From: JBEVNR01 sp040507985 | GTDB taxonomy: Bacteria; Pseudomonadota; Alphaproteobacteria; Rickettsiales; UBA6187 | Direction: 5' to 3' | Assembly: GCA_040507985.1 (NCBI GenBank) | Contig: JBEVNR010000016.1 | Location: 1 to 64,000, forward strand | Length of the DNA stretch: 64,000 bases | Shown here: in pieces, positions 16,980 through 24,910 of the stretch | How the letters are laid out: every line of letters starts with the position of its first letter | How positions within the stretch are numbered: position 1 is the first letter of the stretch | Notes under the pieces: model-generated | What the model was told of the DNA's origin: nothing | What the model saw: only the letters and a program-made list of their open reading frames with translations | Databases searched by the model: none | Position numbers and translations under genes: made by a program

Positions 16980-18135
16980 CCTCTCCCGCCTTTCCCCCTT
17001 CTGGCGCGCGCGCTTGCACTTGATGCCGGCGGAATTGCGGCGTCGCATGCAAAATATTTCCCCCGAACGCGCCGAATCCGCCTTTGTGACGTACATGTCA
17101 CGTCTGGCGACAAATTTTACCCAAGATTGCGCCGCCTTGCCGACGCAAGATCATGGAAAACACGCGACGGACGGCGCCGTTATTTTTACCTCGGGCGGCA
17201 CGCGCGTGTTGTATTACGCTCCCGCGCGCCGTTATAAAAAATCCCTTCCCTGCTTTCTCGTGCCGTCGCTGATTAATCGTTCTTATATTATGGATTTTTC
17301 GGAAGACGGGCTGGTGCGCCGCCTGACCGAACGCGGCCACGCCTGTTATCTCGTCGATTTTTCGGAGCCGAAAAACGAGGAGCGCGACTTTCGCTACGAA
17401 GAGTACGTGTTACGACGATTGCTTCCCGCCGCGTTGCACGCATGGCGCCATTCCGGGGCGCCGGCGTTTTTTCTGGGCGGATATTGCGTGGGCGGCTGGA
17501 TGGCGCTGGCGCTGGCGCAACGCCTTCCGCAAAAACGCGTGGCGGGGGTGGCGTTGTTCGGCGTGCCGTGGAATTTCTCGCGCGTCGCGCCCGCCTTTCA
17601 CGACGCGTTGCAATCGGCGACCGACGCCGTTGCCGCGCGCGGCGCCGACGGTCCCGTTCCGGGCGCGTGGGTGGCCGCGTTATTTTATGCCGTCTATTGG
17701 CCGTCCGTCGTCCGCCGTCGCGATCGCTCGCAAGATAAGGAACGCGCCGGCCGTTTGAACGCATGGTTGAACGACGGAATTGACGTTTCCATGCCGTTAG
17801 CAAAGCAAACCGTTTGCGAATGGCTTGGGAAAAACGCGCCCGAAAACGGAAAATGGTACGTGGGCGAAAGCCCCGCGTCTCCGCGCGGCATGCGTTTCCC
17901 CCTCTTCATATGCGCCGGAAAACGCGACGCCGTCGTGCCTTTGTCGGCGTCGCTTCCGGCGGCAAAAGCGTGCGGGAACGCACAACTCCATCTTTATCCG
18001 GGTGGTCACGTGGGCATGATGACGGGCGGGAAAATCGCGGAACGTTGCAGGCGCCGCTTAAACGAATGGATGCGCGACGTCGTTCGGCCAAAACGGGAGC
18101 GCCATCCGCCCCCCGCGCCTCGCGCCGGATTTTAA
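16885..18135 (+). CDS. PhaC-like alpha/beta-hydrolase
   Basis: A 416-residue alpha/beta-hydrolase whose nucleophile elbow reads GGYCVGG, with Cys at residue 201. This is the G-x-C-x-G box of polyhydroxyalkanoate synthases instead of the usual Ser. The acid Asp (AGKRDAVVP, residue 348) and His (PGGHVGMMTG, residue 375) follow in the expected order. The protein is shorter than class I synthases (about 560-590) and nearer class III PhaC (about 355) in length, with an extra N-terminal segment. Neither phaA, phaB nor phaE is nearby, so polymer synthesis is likely but not certain. Start ATG is at 16885. Confidence 0.75.
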   Translation: MNLPLLHALWAERLWSASSYPLWEALTQPTPDLSRLSPFWRARLHLMPAELRRRMQNISPERAESAFVTYMSRLATNFTQDCAALPTQDHGKHATDGAVIFTSGGTRVLYYAPARRYKKSLPCFLVPSLINRSYIMDFSEDGLVRRLTERGHACYLVDFSEPKNEERDFRYEEYVLRRLLPAALHAWRHSGAPAFFLGGYCVGGWMALALAQRLPQKRVAGVALFGVPWNFSRVAPAFHDALQSATDAVAARGADGPVPGAWVAALFYAVYWPSVVRRRDRSQDKERAGRLNAWLNDGIDVSMPLAKQTVCEWLGKNAPENGKWYVGESPASPRGMRFPLFICAGKRDAVVPLSASLPAAKACGNAQLHLYPGGHVGMMTGGKIAERCRRRLNEWMRDVVRPKRERHPPPAPRAGF

Positions 18136-18168
18136 TCGACGGAAAAATATTTCCTTTTTCATAATATC

Positions 18169-18197
18169 TTGAAATTCCGTTAATTTTTTGTTATGAT
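18169..18197 (+). promoter_or_regulatory. Candidate promoter of lipoprotein array 1
   Basis: TTGAAA (18169-18174) and TATGAT (18192-18197) are separated by 17 bases and lie 27 bases before the first lipoprotein start. It is the only strong sigma-70-like pair ahead of the five-gene array. Confidence 0.6.
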
Positions 18198-18223
18198 TCG
18201 ATGCGTTGACACGGTAGAAACGT

Positions 18224-19009
18224 ATGAAAATCATCTATGGCGCGCGAGCGTTTCTCTGCGCGTTGTTTTTTGTGGCGGGATGCGACACCACGCCGGATTC
18301 GTTTCTGGTGCGCGACGATAATTTTCGCGACTCTCCGTGGAAATACGTCAAGGAACGCCTTACCGCCCGTCCGCTGAAAACGACCCTGTTCGGAGCGCCC
18401 AGCAGCGTAAACCAAGGGTTTGAAAACGAGAAATTTTCCGACAGCATGCGCTGGATGCGCAACGGCACGCTGGAATCGCACCGCTACGAGCTTATCGAAC
18501 GAAAGAAGCGCCAAAATAAGGGCGAAGACGATTCGACGGACGACGACGCGGACGTCGGCTCCGGCTACCAAAACGGAGCGGCGGGCGCCGTGATCGACCC
18601 CGCGACCGGACGCTACGAGACGGCTCCGCAACGCCCCCAAGCCTATGCCTACGGAGGCCCGGGCTATAGCGCGGAACAGCCCTATCCGGGCCAATATTAT
18701 CCCCCGCCACGCGGCGGCGCGCAAGATTTATATACCAACCGCTACGAAACCGCCCCGCAGGCCATGGCGCCGCAGCCGCGCGGAAAATATGACGTCAGCA
18801 GCGACAATCCGCGCGCCAGCCCGTACGGCATGGGGTTTGAGGACGGATGTAAAACCTATATGGGCGCCGTCGGCGCGGGAACGTGGCGGTTGCTGAAGCC
18901 TCGCTACAACATGAACCTTATGGGAGAAAAAATGAACGTGGAATATGTGCGCGGCTTTAACGACGCCGCGTCGTTCTGCACCTTTAGAACGGATTGGGAT
19001 CCGCATTGA
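18224..19009 (+). CDS. Lipoprotein with DGC-type domain, array 1 gene 1
   Basis: The signal peptide ends in the lipobox FFVAGC, so Cys19 or so should be lipidated. A linker of about 170 residues, rich in Pro, Tyr, Gly and Asp, precedes the family domain: YGMGFEDGCKTYMGAVG, then about 30 residues, then YVRGFNDAASFC. This is the longest member (261 residues) and the one least like its neighbours at the C-terminal motif, where FC replaces the usual YC. Function is unknown. Four paralogues follow on the same strand with overlaps or short gaps, and virB10-virB9-virB8 converge on them from the other side. Confidence 0.8.
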   Translation: MKIIYGARAFLCALFFVAGCDTTPDSFLVRDDNFRDSPWKYVKERLTARPLKTTLFGAPSSVNQGFENEKFSDSMRWMRNGTLESHRYELIERKKRQNKGEDDSTDDDADVGSGYQNGAAGAVIDPATGRYETAPQRPQAYAYGGPGYSAEQPYPGQYYPPPRGGAQDLYTNRYETAPQAMAPQPRGKYDVSSDNPRASPYGMGFEDGCKTYMGAVGAGTWRLLKPRYNMNLMGEKMNVEYVRGFNDAASFCTFRTDWDPH

Positions 19010-19374
19010 TGCGTCTTTCGTTCCGTTTCGCCGCCTATGTCGCGCTTATATTTTCGGCGGCCTGCTCGCGCATTCCCGGCGTAAAAATGCCCCCGCATTT
19101 GCACGGGGGAAAATTGCCCGTCGTGCGGGAATGGGAAGACGCTTACGGCGAGAAATACGACGAATACCGAAAAGGTTACGAAGACGGATGCGAAAGCGGA
19201 TTTTCCGCCTACTCTCCCCAATTTTACATGACGCTAAATACCTGGAAGCAAGACTGGCGGCTGGCCAACGGGCAAGGCTACGGAACCTATTATAAAAGCT
19301 GGAAGGACGCCTACGCCTATTGCTCGGCCATGGGATTGATGTTTAACCAGCATACGTGGGGCAACCATAGGTAA
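19009..19374 (+). CDS. DGC-family lipoprotein, array 1 gene 2
   Basis: This 121-residue protein starts at ATG 19009, overlapping the previous stop by one base (TGATG). A short signal peptide ends at the lipobox FSAAC. The domain shows YRKGYEDGCESGFSAY, then about 30 residues, then YYKSWKDAYAYC. The two Cys residues of the domain are conserved across the family and probably form a disulfide in the periplasm. No enzymatic motif is visible. Tight coupling suggests the array products are made together and act as parts of one surface structure, which is inference. Confidence 0.8.
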   Translation: MRLSFRFAAYVALIFSAACSRIPGVKMPPHLHGGKLPVVREWEDAYGEKYDEYRKGYEDGCESGFSAYSPQFYMTLNTWKQDWRLANGQGYGTYYKSWKDAYAYCSAMGLMFNQHTWGNHR

Positions 19375-19378
19375 CGCC

Positions 19379-19723
19379 ATGCAACGCTTCACGGTTATTT
19401 TCGTTTTATGCGCGCTCGCCGCCGGATGCAACGGAGGGTTCAAGCCTCGCGTGTCCAGCCCGTGGCACGCCGATTTTTTGGAAAACGGGCCTCCTAACTC
19501 GCCCACCATGTTTCGGCAAGGATGGCACGACGGTTGCCAGACGGCGACAAGCGCCACCGCCAACTCGTTTCAGCGCATGTTTTACGACTATAAGCAGGAT
19601 TATTACCTATTGCACGAACAGCCGGACCCGACGAAACGCACGCAATATTACTTAGGGTGGAAGCAAGCCTTCACCTATTGCCACCGCTACATCTTCCAGT
19701 ATTTACGTCGGAGGTACATGTGA
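19379..19723 (+). CDS. DGC-family lipoprotein, array 1 gene 3
   Basis: A 114-residue lipoprotein with the lipobox LAAGC at about residue 17. The family domain reads FRQGWHDGCQTATSAT at its start and YYLGWKQAFTYCHRYIF at its end, with a Tyr/Asp-rich middle (YDYKQDYYLL). It ends in a basic RRRYM tail. It begins 4 bases after the preceding stop, and its own stop overlaps the next start (ATGTGA contains the GTG start of gene 4). Confidence 0.8.
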   Translation: MQRFTVIFVLCALAAGCNGGFKPRVSSPWHADFLENGPPNSPTMFRQGWHDGCQTATSATANSFQRMFYDYKQDYYLLHEQPDPTKRTQYYLGWKQAFTYCHRYIFQYLRRRYM

Positions 19724-20124
19724 GGGCGAAGGCGATGGTGGCGACGCTCGCGCCGCTTGCGCTTAGCGGATGCTACGGCGCGTTTTTAAGCAAGCCGGCG
19801 GGGCTGGACAGCCTTTCCGTCAAGCAAATGCATGCGCCCAAGCCGCCGAATTTGGGCGGCCCTCCCGACGACGCGCCGGAAGTCTATAAATTGGGGTGGA
19901 ACGACGGATGCAAAACCGGCATGGGAACGATGGTGACGGGCGCCTATAAGGCGTTTTATAAATTTACCGTCCATTCCGAACTGTACGGCGACCCCATGTA
20001 TTATAACGTGTGGAAGGATGCCTACACCTATTGCCGGCAACGCGCGTTTAAATGGTCGTGGGAGCCGTGGGACAGAAAATATTACAATCCGGGCAATCTA
20101 TGCCTGATATGTCCGGAAGATTAA
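19720..20124 (+). CDS. DGC-family lipoprotein, array 1 gene 4
   Basis: Start GTG at 19720 overlaps the previous stop by four bases; an ATG further upstream in frame would put coding inside the previous gene and is rejected. The signal peptide ends with lipobox LALSGC. The domain shows YKLGWNDGCKTGMGT and YYNVWKDAYTYCRQ, followed by a short Trp/Pro-rich tail with two extra Cys residues (NLCLIC). It is 134 residues and closely resembles gene 5 around both motifs, implying recent duplication. Confidence 0.78.
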   Translation: MRAKAMVATLAPLALSGCYGAFLSKPAGLDSLSVKQMHAPKPPNLGGPPDDAPEVYKLGWNDGCKTGMGTMVTGAYKAFYKFTVHSELYGDPMYYNVWKDAYTYCRQRAFKWSWEPWDRKYYNPGNLCLICPED

Positions 20125-20139
20125 CGCAGGGAGAATGAC

Positions 20140-20784
20140 GTGACGCCTCGCCTTTCCATCGTGGTCCCGTTGCTGCTTGCCGCGCTTGGCGCGGGCGGCG
20201 GCTGCACGAAAAACAAGTTATACGGCTTGCCGGCTTTCGCAAAGCCTCTGCCGTGGATATTCGACCAAATGCCGAAAGACACGACCCCCACCTACCAATA
20301 CGGCTGGAAGCACGGGTGCGAATCCGGCCTGGCGACGATGACCAACAGCTTGTACCATAGCACCTATCGGTTTAAGATAGATCCGGCGATGCGCCATCAC
20401 GCCCTTGTCACCGATCCCGCCGGACGCCGCAGCGACGCGCCCGAATATTACAAGGCGTGGAAGGACGCCTACGAATATTGTCGCGCCTACGCCTACGGCC
20501 GGGTGCGCGAGGCGGACGAACGCACCACCTTGCCAAACAACGTTCCCACCACTCTTGGCACCGTGATGGGCGCGCATAACTGGAACACGCGCGGATTGCT
20601 GAACATGTGGGGACCCGGTACCGACGGCCAGTTGCTCGAGAATTTCGGGCAAATCGCCGGCGACTCCGACATCGGCGACGGCGGACACATGAATTGGGAT
20701 TTTTCCGACGGATATGCGATCGGCGGCGGCATGTACGACGTCATGCATTGGGATCTGCGACCGAAGGAAGGGTTCGTGTGGTAA
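20140..20784 (+). CDS. DGC-family lipoprotein with C-terminal extension, array 1 gene 5
   Basis: This 214-residue protein starts with GTG at 20140. It has a lipobox-like GAGGGC after a Leu/Ala-rich signal, then the domain YQYGWKHGCESGLATM and YYKAWKDAYEYCRAYAY. His replaces the Asp of the DGC motif. The usual end is followed by about 75 extra residues rich in Gly, Asp, Asn and Trp with no recognised fold. The extension sets it apart from the other members and may cap or anchor an assembly. It is the last gene before the convergent virB10. Confidence 0.78.
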   Translation: MTPRLSIVVPLLLAALGAGGGCTKNKLYGLPAFAKPLPWIFDQMPKDTTPTYQYGWKHGCESGLATMTNSLYHSTYRFKIDPAMRHHALVTDPAGRRSDAPEYYKAWKDAYEYCRAYAYGRVREADERTTLPNNVPTTLGTVMGAHNWNTRGLLNMWGPGTDGQLLENFGQIAGDSDIGDGGHMNWDFSDGYAIGGGMYDVMHWDLRPKEGFVW

Positions 20785-20875
20785 AAATCCTGCCGTTACT
20801 ATAGCTGCGCACACTTTTTCAGCCATAGGCCGGCGTAGCCGGCGAAAACTCTCGTATCGCGTCAGTCCTATTGGA
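20785..20875. repeat. Convergent intergenic spacer carrying dispersed repeats
   Basis: The spacer between array 1 and virB10 holds the reverse complement of the AAAAAGTG(C/T)GC(A/G)CAGC(C/T) repeat at 20803-20820. This is fused to AGCCATAGGCCGGCGTAGC, which is also found at 31503-31521 on the other strand. It ends with GTCAGTCCTATT, a half-copy of the AATAGGACT element end. Confidence 0.65.
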
Positions 20876-22372
20876 TTAATTCATGTACCGCAAGTTTCCT
20901 TTCGGAAAAACGACGTCCTGGCGCACGAACACGCGCACGCGCGTGCCTTGCCCGACGATCATGGTGGGACCTTTGCCGAACGCTCCGTTGATGGCGCCGC
21001 CGACGGAGGAACCCATGCGCTCGACCGCCGACAAAATGGCCTCGTCCGACGCCGAACGGTTGGTGGTGCTGGTGATGCTGCCGTCGGTGTTGGTGGTGGT
21101 GGAACTTGTTTGCGGCGTGTCTTCGTCCGAAATTTTCTCCGCGATGATGGCTCCGCCGACCGTCAGCACGCTCAGAAGGGCGCTCGTCGAAAATAGTTCG
21201 AGGTATTTTCTGTCGACGAGCGCATGTACGCCGGCGCGGCCTAGCTGATCGGTGCCGGGGAACATTTTTTCTTCAAGATTCACGTCCATCCCGTTCGGCA
21301 GGATGATGCGCGTCCATGCGATGGCGAGGCGGTCCTTGTCCGAACCCATCTCCTTGGCGTCCAAAAATCCCAGCAAGTTGGACAGGTCTTGCGTGCTGTA
21401 CAACCCGACCAGGCGCGAGCCTTTGGGAATAAGGATATTGCGCCCCGTTTCTGAATACACGTCGCGGCTGACCACCGCGCGAACGTAGCCGGGCAAGTCG
21501 GTGTTGATGGCGCTTTCCAATACGGCTTCGATCATGCGGCCTTGGCCCACCACCAAGTTGGCGTCGCCCATATCCGTCGCGGCGATTTGCAGGCTTTTCG
21601 TGTGCTCGGGCATGGGATTGCCGGACGCGTCCACCGGATTGGTCGGGGTGGCGCCGTTATATTCGCTGACCAGCGGCTGGTCGTAGAAATCTTTTAGCAT
21701 TCTTTGCCGTTGCTCTTCGTCCTGCTCTTGCTGGCGGCGCTTCGAGTCTTCGTTGTTCGGGGCGTCGGAAGGCAGGTCGTTCGCCACGACGTTCACCGGC
21801 TCCGGACGGAATATCTCTAAATTTTCTTTTTCCGGCTCTTCCTCCTTGTCTATTTTCGGCGCTTCGGCCTTGGCGTTCTCGTCGAGGAGAATGCCGCCGA
21901 ACAAATCGTCGGATTCCGGCGCGGCCGGAGCGTTGATTGTCGGCGCGGATTCGGAGGCCGGTTCTTCCTCGTTAAAAATGGAGGAAAATTTAGGCAACTC
22001 CGGCGCCTTGACGACGCCGATATTTTCGTCGGCGTCGCCGGAGACGGGGGGTTTTTCCGCCTTCGTTTTTTCGGACACCACTTGCGGCGCTTCTTTTTCC
22101 TCTTTTTTTTCGGCGCCGAACGTCATTTTATAGACGAAATATAATCCTACCACCGCCGCGACGCCGACGACCAGAATGTTTTTAGCTTTCGGTCCGCCGA
22201 TGGAAACGCCTTGTTCTTCCACCTCCGGCGCCTCCGGGGCGAAGTCCATGCCCGGATCCGCGCGCGATCCGGGAGGAACGTACACGTTTTTTGCGCCGCC
22301 CGGCTTCGCCGCTCCGGGCGTTTGCGATTGCAGCTCGCCGTCAAAATCGTCGCTAAACTCGTTGTCCGCCAT
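20876..22372 (-). CDS. virB10: Type IV secretion protein VirB10 (TrbI family)
   Basis: VirB10 spans inner and outer membranes in the core complex of P-type secretion systems and gates the channel. The protein has a cytoplasmic Pro/Gly-rich N-terminus, one membrane helix (NILVVGVAAVVGLYFVYKM, about residues 64-82) and a long Glu/Pro/Lys-rich periplasmic linker. Its C-terminal TrbI/VirB10 domain includes GQGRMIEAVLESAIN and the GRNILIPKGSRLVGLY motif. At 498 residues it is normal to slightly long. It is the third gene of virB8-virB9-virB10; virB11 and virD4 do not follow. Confidence 0.93.
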   Translation of the reverse strand: MADNEFSDDFDGELQSQTPGAAKPGGAKNVYVPPGSRADPGMDFAPEAPEVEEQGVSIGGPKAKNILVVGVAAVVGLYFVYKMTFGAEKKEEKEAPQVVSEKTKAEKPPVSGDADENIGVVKAPELPKFSSIFNEEEPASESAPTINAPAAPESDDLFGGILLDENAKAEAPKIDKEEEPEKENLEIFRPEPVNVVANDLPSDAPNNEDSKRRQQEQDEEQRQRMLKDFYDQPLVSEYNGATPTNPVDASGNPMPEHTKSLQIAATDMGDANLVVGQGRMIEAVLESAINTDLPGYVRAVVSRDVYSETGRNILIPKGSRLVGLYSTQDLSNLLGFLDAKEMGSDKDRLAIAWTRIILPNGMDVNLEEKMFPGTDQLGRAGVHALVDRKYLELFSTSALLSVLTVGGAIIAEKISDEDTPQTSSTTTNTDGSITSTTNRSASDEAILSAVERMGSSVGGAINGAFGKGPTMIVGQGTRVRVFVRQDVVFPKGNLRYMN

Positions 22373-22390
22373 ATTTTTATCCGATGCGCG

Positions 22391-23191
22391 CTACCATTGG
22401 CGCGCCGAAAATTTTTCGTTAAACACCTGCACCATGTCCGCGCCCATGCGCAATTGAAACTCGTTGGCAAGGGCGGTCACGACCACGTACGGTCCTTCGC
22501 GCGTATACGGGGCTTTTTGCAGCGCGCCTGAAGGTTCCTTCATAAAGATAACCGGCACCACGGCGTTGTTGGCCGGAAATTTCATGTAAGTTCTGTTGCC
22601 GTCGTCGAACACCTCCACCGGCGCGATGCTATCCGGACCGGCCAGCGTGTAGTCGAAATTATATAATAACGGGCGAATCGTGTCGGAAGGAAGCAGCGAG
22701 GCCCTGTCCACCGATTTCGGCGGCACGTCGTAATTTTCGCTCGGATAGAAGAAACGCACCACGAAGGCGAGCTTTTCGTCCGGTTCGTCGTTGGACGGCG
22801 GCGCGGACTGAATTTCAAATTGGTACGTATGGTGGTTGGTGAACACGGTCATGTTGGTGCGGCCCGCGCCTTCGAGCGGTTTAATGAACACGCGGTTGTC
22901 CGATGGAGAAATTTTCCACGAGAAAGGGTTGCCGATGGAAATCGTCTCTATTTTTTCGTACTTCGCAAACTCAACGTACGATTGGTAGCCGAATTGAAAG
23001 TTAACCCGATAGACTTCGTTGGGATTATACACGAAGGTTTTAATGCGGCTGTCCACCGCAACGGTAACGTTTTCGGCGGCGCTATAGGCAAGCGCGCAAG
23101 GGGTGGCCGCCGTGCCTGCGACGAACGACGCCAACGCCCAAAAAAAGGCGGATAACGCAATGCTCCGATTATTCTTGAGGTTTTTCGACAT
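22391..23191 (-). CDS. virB9: Type IV secretion protein VirB9
   Basis: VirB9 forms the outer-membrane ring with VirB7 and VirB10. After a signal peptide (about 35 residues), the N-terminal domain shows DSRIKTFVYNPNEVYRVNF and GYQSYVEFA, then FIKPLEGAGRTNMTVFT, all typical of VirB9/CagX. The C-terminal domain shows YNFDYTLAGPDSIAPVEVFDDG and GPYVVVTALANEFQLR. Length is 266 residues. The start overlaps virB8 by 23 bases and virB10 begins 18 bases downstream. No canonical small VirB7 is found beside it; nearby lipoproteins could substitute, which is inference. Confidence 0.93.
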   Translation of the reverse strand: MSKNLKNNRSIALSAFFWALASFVAGTAATPCALAYSAAENVTVAVDSRIKTFVYNPNEVYRVNFQFGYQSYVEFAKYEKIETISIGNPFSWKISPSDNRVFIKPLEGAGRTNMTVFTNHHTYQFEIQSAPPSNDEPDEKLAFVVRFFYPSENYDVPPKSVDRASLLPSDTIRPLLYNFDYTLAGPDSIAPVEVFDDGNRTYMKFPANNAVVPVIFMKEPSGALQKAPYTREGPYVVVTALANEFQLRMGADMVQVFNEKFSARQW

Positions 23192-23951
23192 ATTCTTGCG
23201 TCGTCTTGTATTGTAGCACTTGAAACCCGACCGGATTGACGTACAGTTCTTCGTCCGTCAACTCCATGTCGATATAATCGTAGCGTATGCGCGCGACCTT
23301 GGCGTACTGGGTCGTTTTTTCCGCAGCTCCCGATTGTAACATTTTGTCCGTCACCAAAAACCGCACCTGTACCGTATGCCCCTTTAGCCCTTCCGGCGTT
23401 TCCATGTCTAAAACGCTTAAGATGCGTATGTCGCGGGTGCCTTGTTCGCCCCATCTGACGGGAGACGTTTCGTTGGCCGGCGACACGTCGCGCCGAAACG
23501 CGCGAAACACCTCTTCGCTAGACAGCAATCGCGTCACGGTTTGGTAGTCATATTCATAAGTGGGCGGGAAATATTCCTCCCTCGCGCGCAAGTAGCGCAC
23601 GATAAAATAATTGTTGAGCGCCTTGTTTTCGTCGATATAGGTTTTGGCGATCGGGCGCACCACTTGCGTCATCCCCGATTTTTCCTCCACCTGAATGACG
23701 AAGGGTTCGATTGTTTTTTGCGAGGTGATTTCCGCCACCACCAACACCGAAACGATGACGGCGCCCAAACACACGAGCGATATCACCGCCATGAAGTTGC
23801 GTTGCATCAATATGCCGTTATAGCGGTCGCCGTACCAGTTGTTCATGTTTTTGCGGTTGGCGGCGGAGGAAGCGGGAGCCTCCGCGCCGTTTTTCTCGCG
23901 AGGGGTGGAAAACATGCCGGCGCCGCCGCCGGAACGCGCGTTTTTCTTCAT
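23169..23951 (-). CDS. virB8: Type IV secretion protein VirB8
   Basis: VirB8 is the inner-membrane assembly factor of P-type secretion systems. The protein has a cytoplasmic N-terminus (about 55 residues), one membrane helix (FMAVISLVCLGAVIVSVLVV) and a periplasmic NTF2-like domain. This domain includes RYLRAREEYFPPTYEYDYQTVTRLLS and ends in the family motif YVNPVGFQVLQY. The related IcmL/DotI family was considered, but the adjacent gene is clearly VirB9, so VirB8 is preferred. Length is 260 residues. It is first in the minus-strand block virB8-virB9-virB10. Confidence 0.9.
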   Translation of the reverse strand: MKKNARSGGGAGMFSTPREKNGAEAPASSAANRKNMNNWYGDRYNGILMQRNFMAVISLVCLGAVIVSVLVVAEITSQKTIEPFVIQVEEKSGMTQVVRPIAKTYIDENKALNNYFIVRYLRAREEYFPPTYEYDYQTVTRLLSSEEVFRAFRRDVSPANETSPVRWGEQGTRDIRILSVLDMETPEGLKGHTVQVRFLVTDKMLQSGAAEKTTQYAKVARIRYDYIDMELTDEELYVNPVGFQVLQYKTTQEYVEKPQE

Positions 23952-24104
23952 TAGGCTTACGATCCGCTACTTATTGGCATTCGTCTCGACATGCGCCGCC
24001 CGTCATTATTTCGCATCTTTACGGCGCTCATCATACCATGACGACTATGAAAAATAAATTAAATAATAAACTTAATTGAATCTCTCCGAAACGTTTTCGA
24101 CGTT

Positions 24105-24698
24105 TCATCCCGGAATCGTTTCAATCCATGCCGAATTTTTGATGCGAAGCACCACGGCGCCGGCCATCATATCATGCCACCCTTGCCGGCGCGAACTAAA
24201 AATTATCCATACGAATCCTAGCCCTAAAAATAAAACGGAAGGCACGTACCCCAAAAGGCGCGTGATGCATTGGGAGGCGGATAAGGAGCTTCCCGAGGTC
24301 GCGTCCGCAATGCGCAGTCGCATCACCCACTTGCCGGGAGTGGTATCGAACTTCATCCAACACCATAGCACGAGGGGGATCAATATGGCAGATTGTAGGG
24401 CCAATAACTTTCCTTGCAGCGCAGCGACGCTCGACAATAAGGGGAGGGCGGTTTTTAGGTCTATTTTTTCCGTTCCCGCCAGAGCTTTTTGATAGATTGC
24501 GGCGGCGTCGGAATGCGCGGGAATGGCGTCGGCAAAATGAAAGAAATGCTGCGCCGCCATAAGGAAAGGGGCAATGACGAAAAACGAAATCGCCGAATCG
24601 AGCGCCGAGGCGAGCAAGCGCTGCGAAAAAGTCGCGTAATCGACCGGAAAGGCGTCGCTCTCCTTTACGCCGGCGGGGGGAAGCGGATAACGTTTCAT
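24105..24698 (-). CDS. RDD-family membrane protein
   Basis: A short integral membrane protein with three hydrophobic segments. The RDD pattern is present: FSQRLLASALDSAISFF early (Arg and Asp of the motif) and TPGKWVMRLRIAD in the middle. GWHDMMAGAVVLR closes it at the end. RDD proteins are poorly characterised; some are implicated in ion exchange. The ATG at 24696-24698 is chosen over a GTG four codons upstream. It lies between virB8 and the divergently placed PilY1-like gene and shows no evident functional link to either. Confidence 0.82.
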   Translation of the reverse strand: MKRYPLPPAGVKESDAFPVDYATFSQRLLASALDSAISFFVIAPFLMAAQHFFHFADAIPAHSDAAAIYQKALAGTEKIDLKTALPLLSSVAALQGKLLALQSAILIPLVLWCWMKFDTTPGKWVMRLRIADATSGSSLSASQCITRLLGYVPSVLFLGLGFVWIIFSSRRQGWHDMMAGAVVLRIKNSAWIETIPG

Positions 24699-24910
24699 AC
24701 GCGAATACACCAGAATTGACGCCTCTTTATAAAAATACTATACGACGCCGTTCGCCGTCGGTCAATTCGTGGGAACGCCAAAGGTGCATGCCTTACAAGA
24801 TAAAAATATAAATCTCTTTAAAATTTTTCGCGTTTTTCTCCGTTAACCAACCGCCAACCATTGCCGCGCTATAATAAAGGTTTTCTCCCAAGTATGCGGG
24901 AAATCGCCTT

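Noticed and set aside
20876..23951. Dot/Icm (DotG-DotH-DotI) secretion genes
   Set aside because: The first impression came from the VirB8-like and TrbI-like genes, but the middle gene has clear VirB9 motifs (NPNEVYRVNF, GAGRTNMTVFT, VEVFDDG), so the block is P-type VirB.
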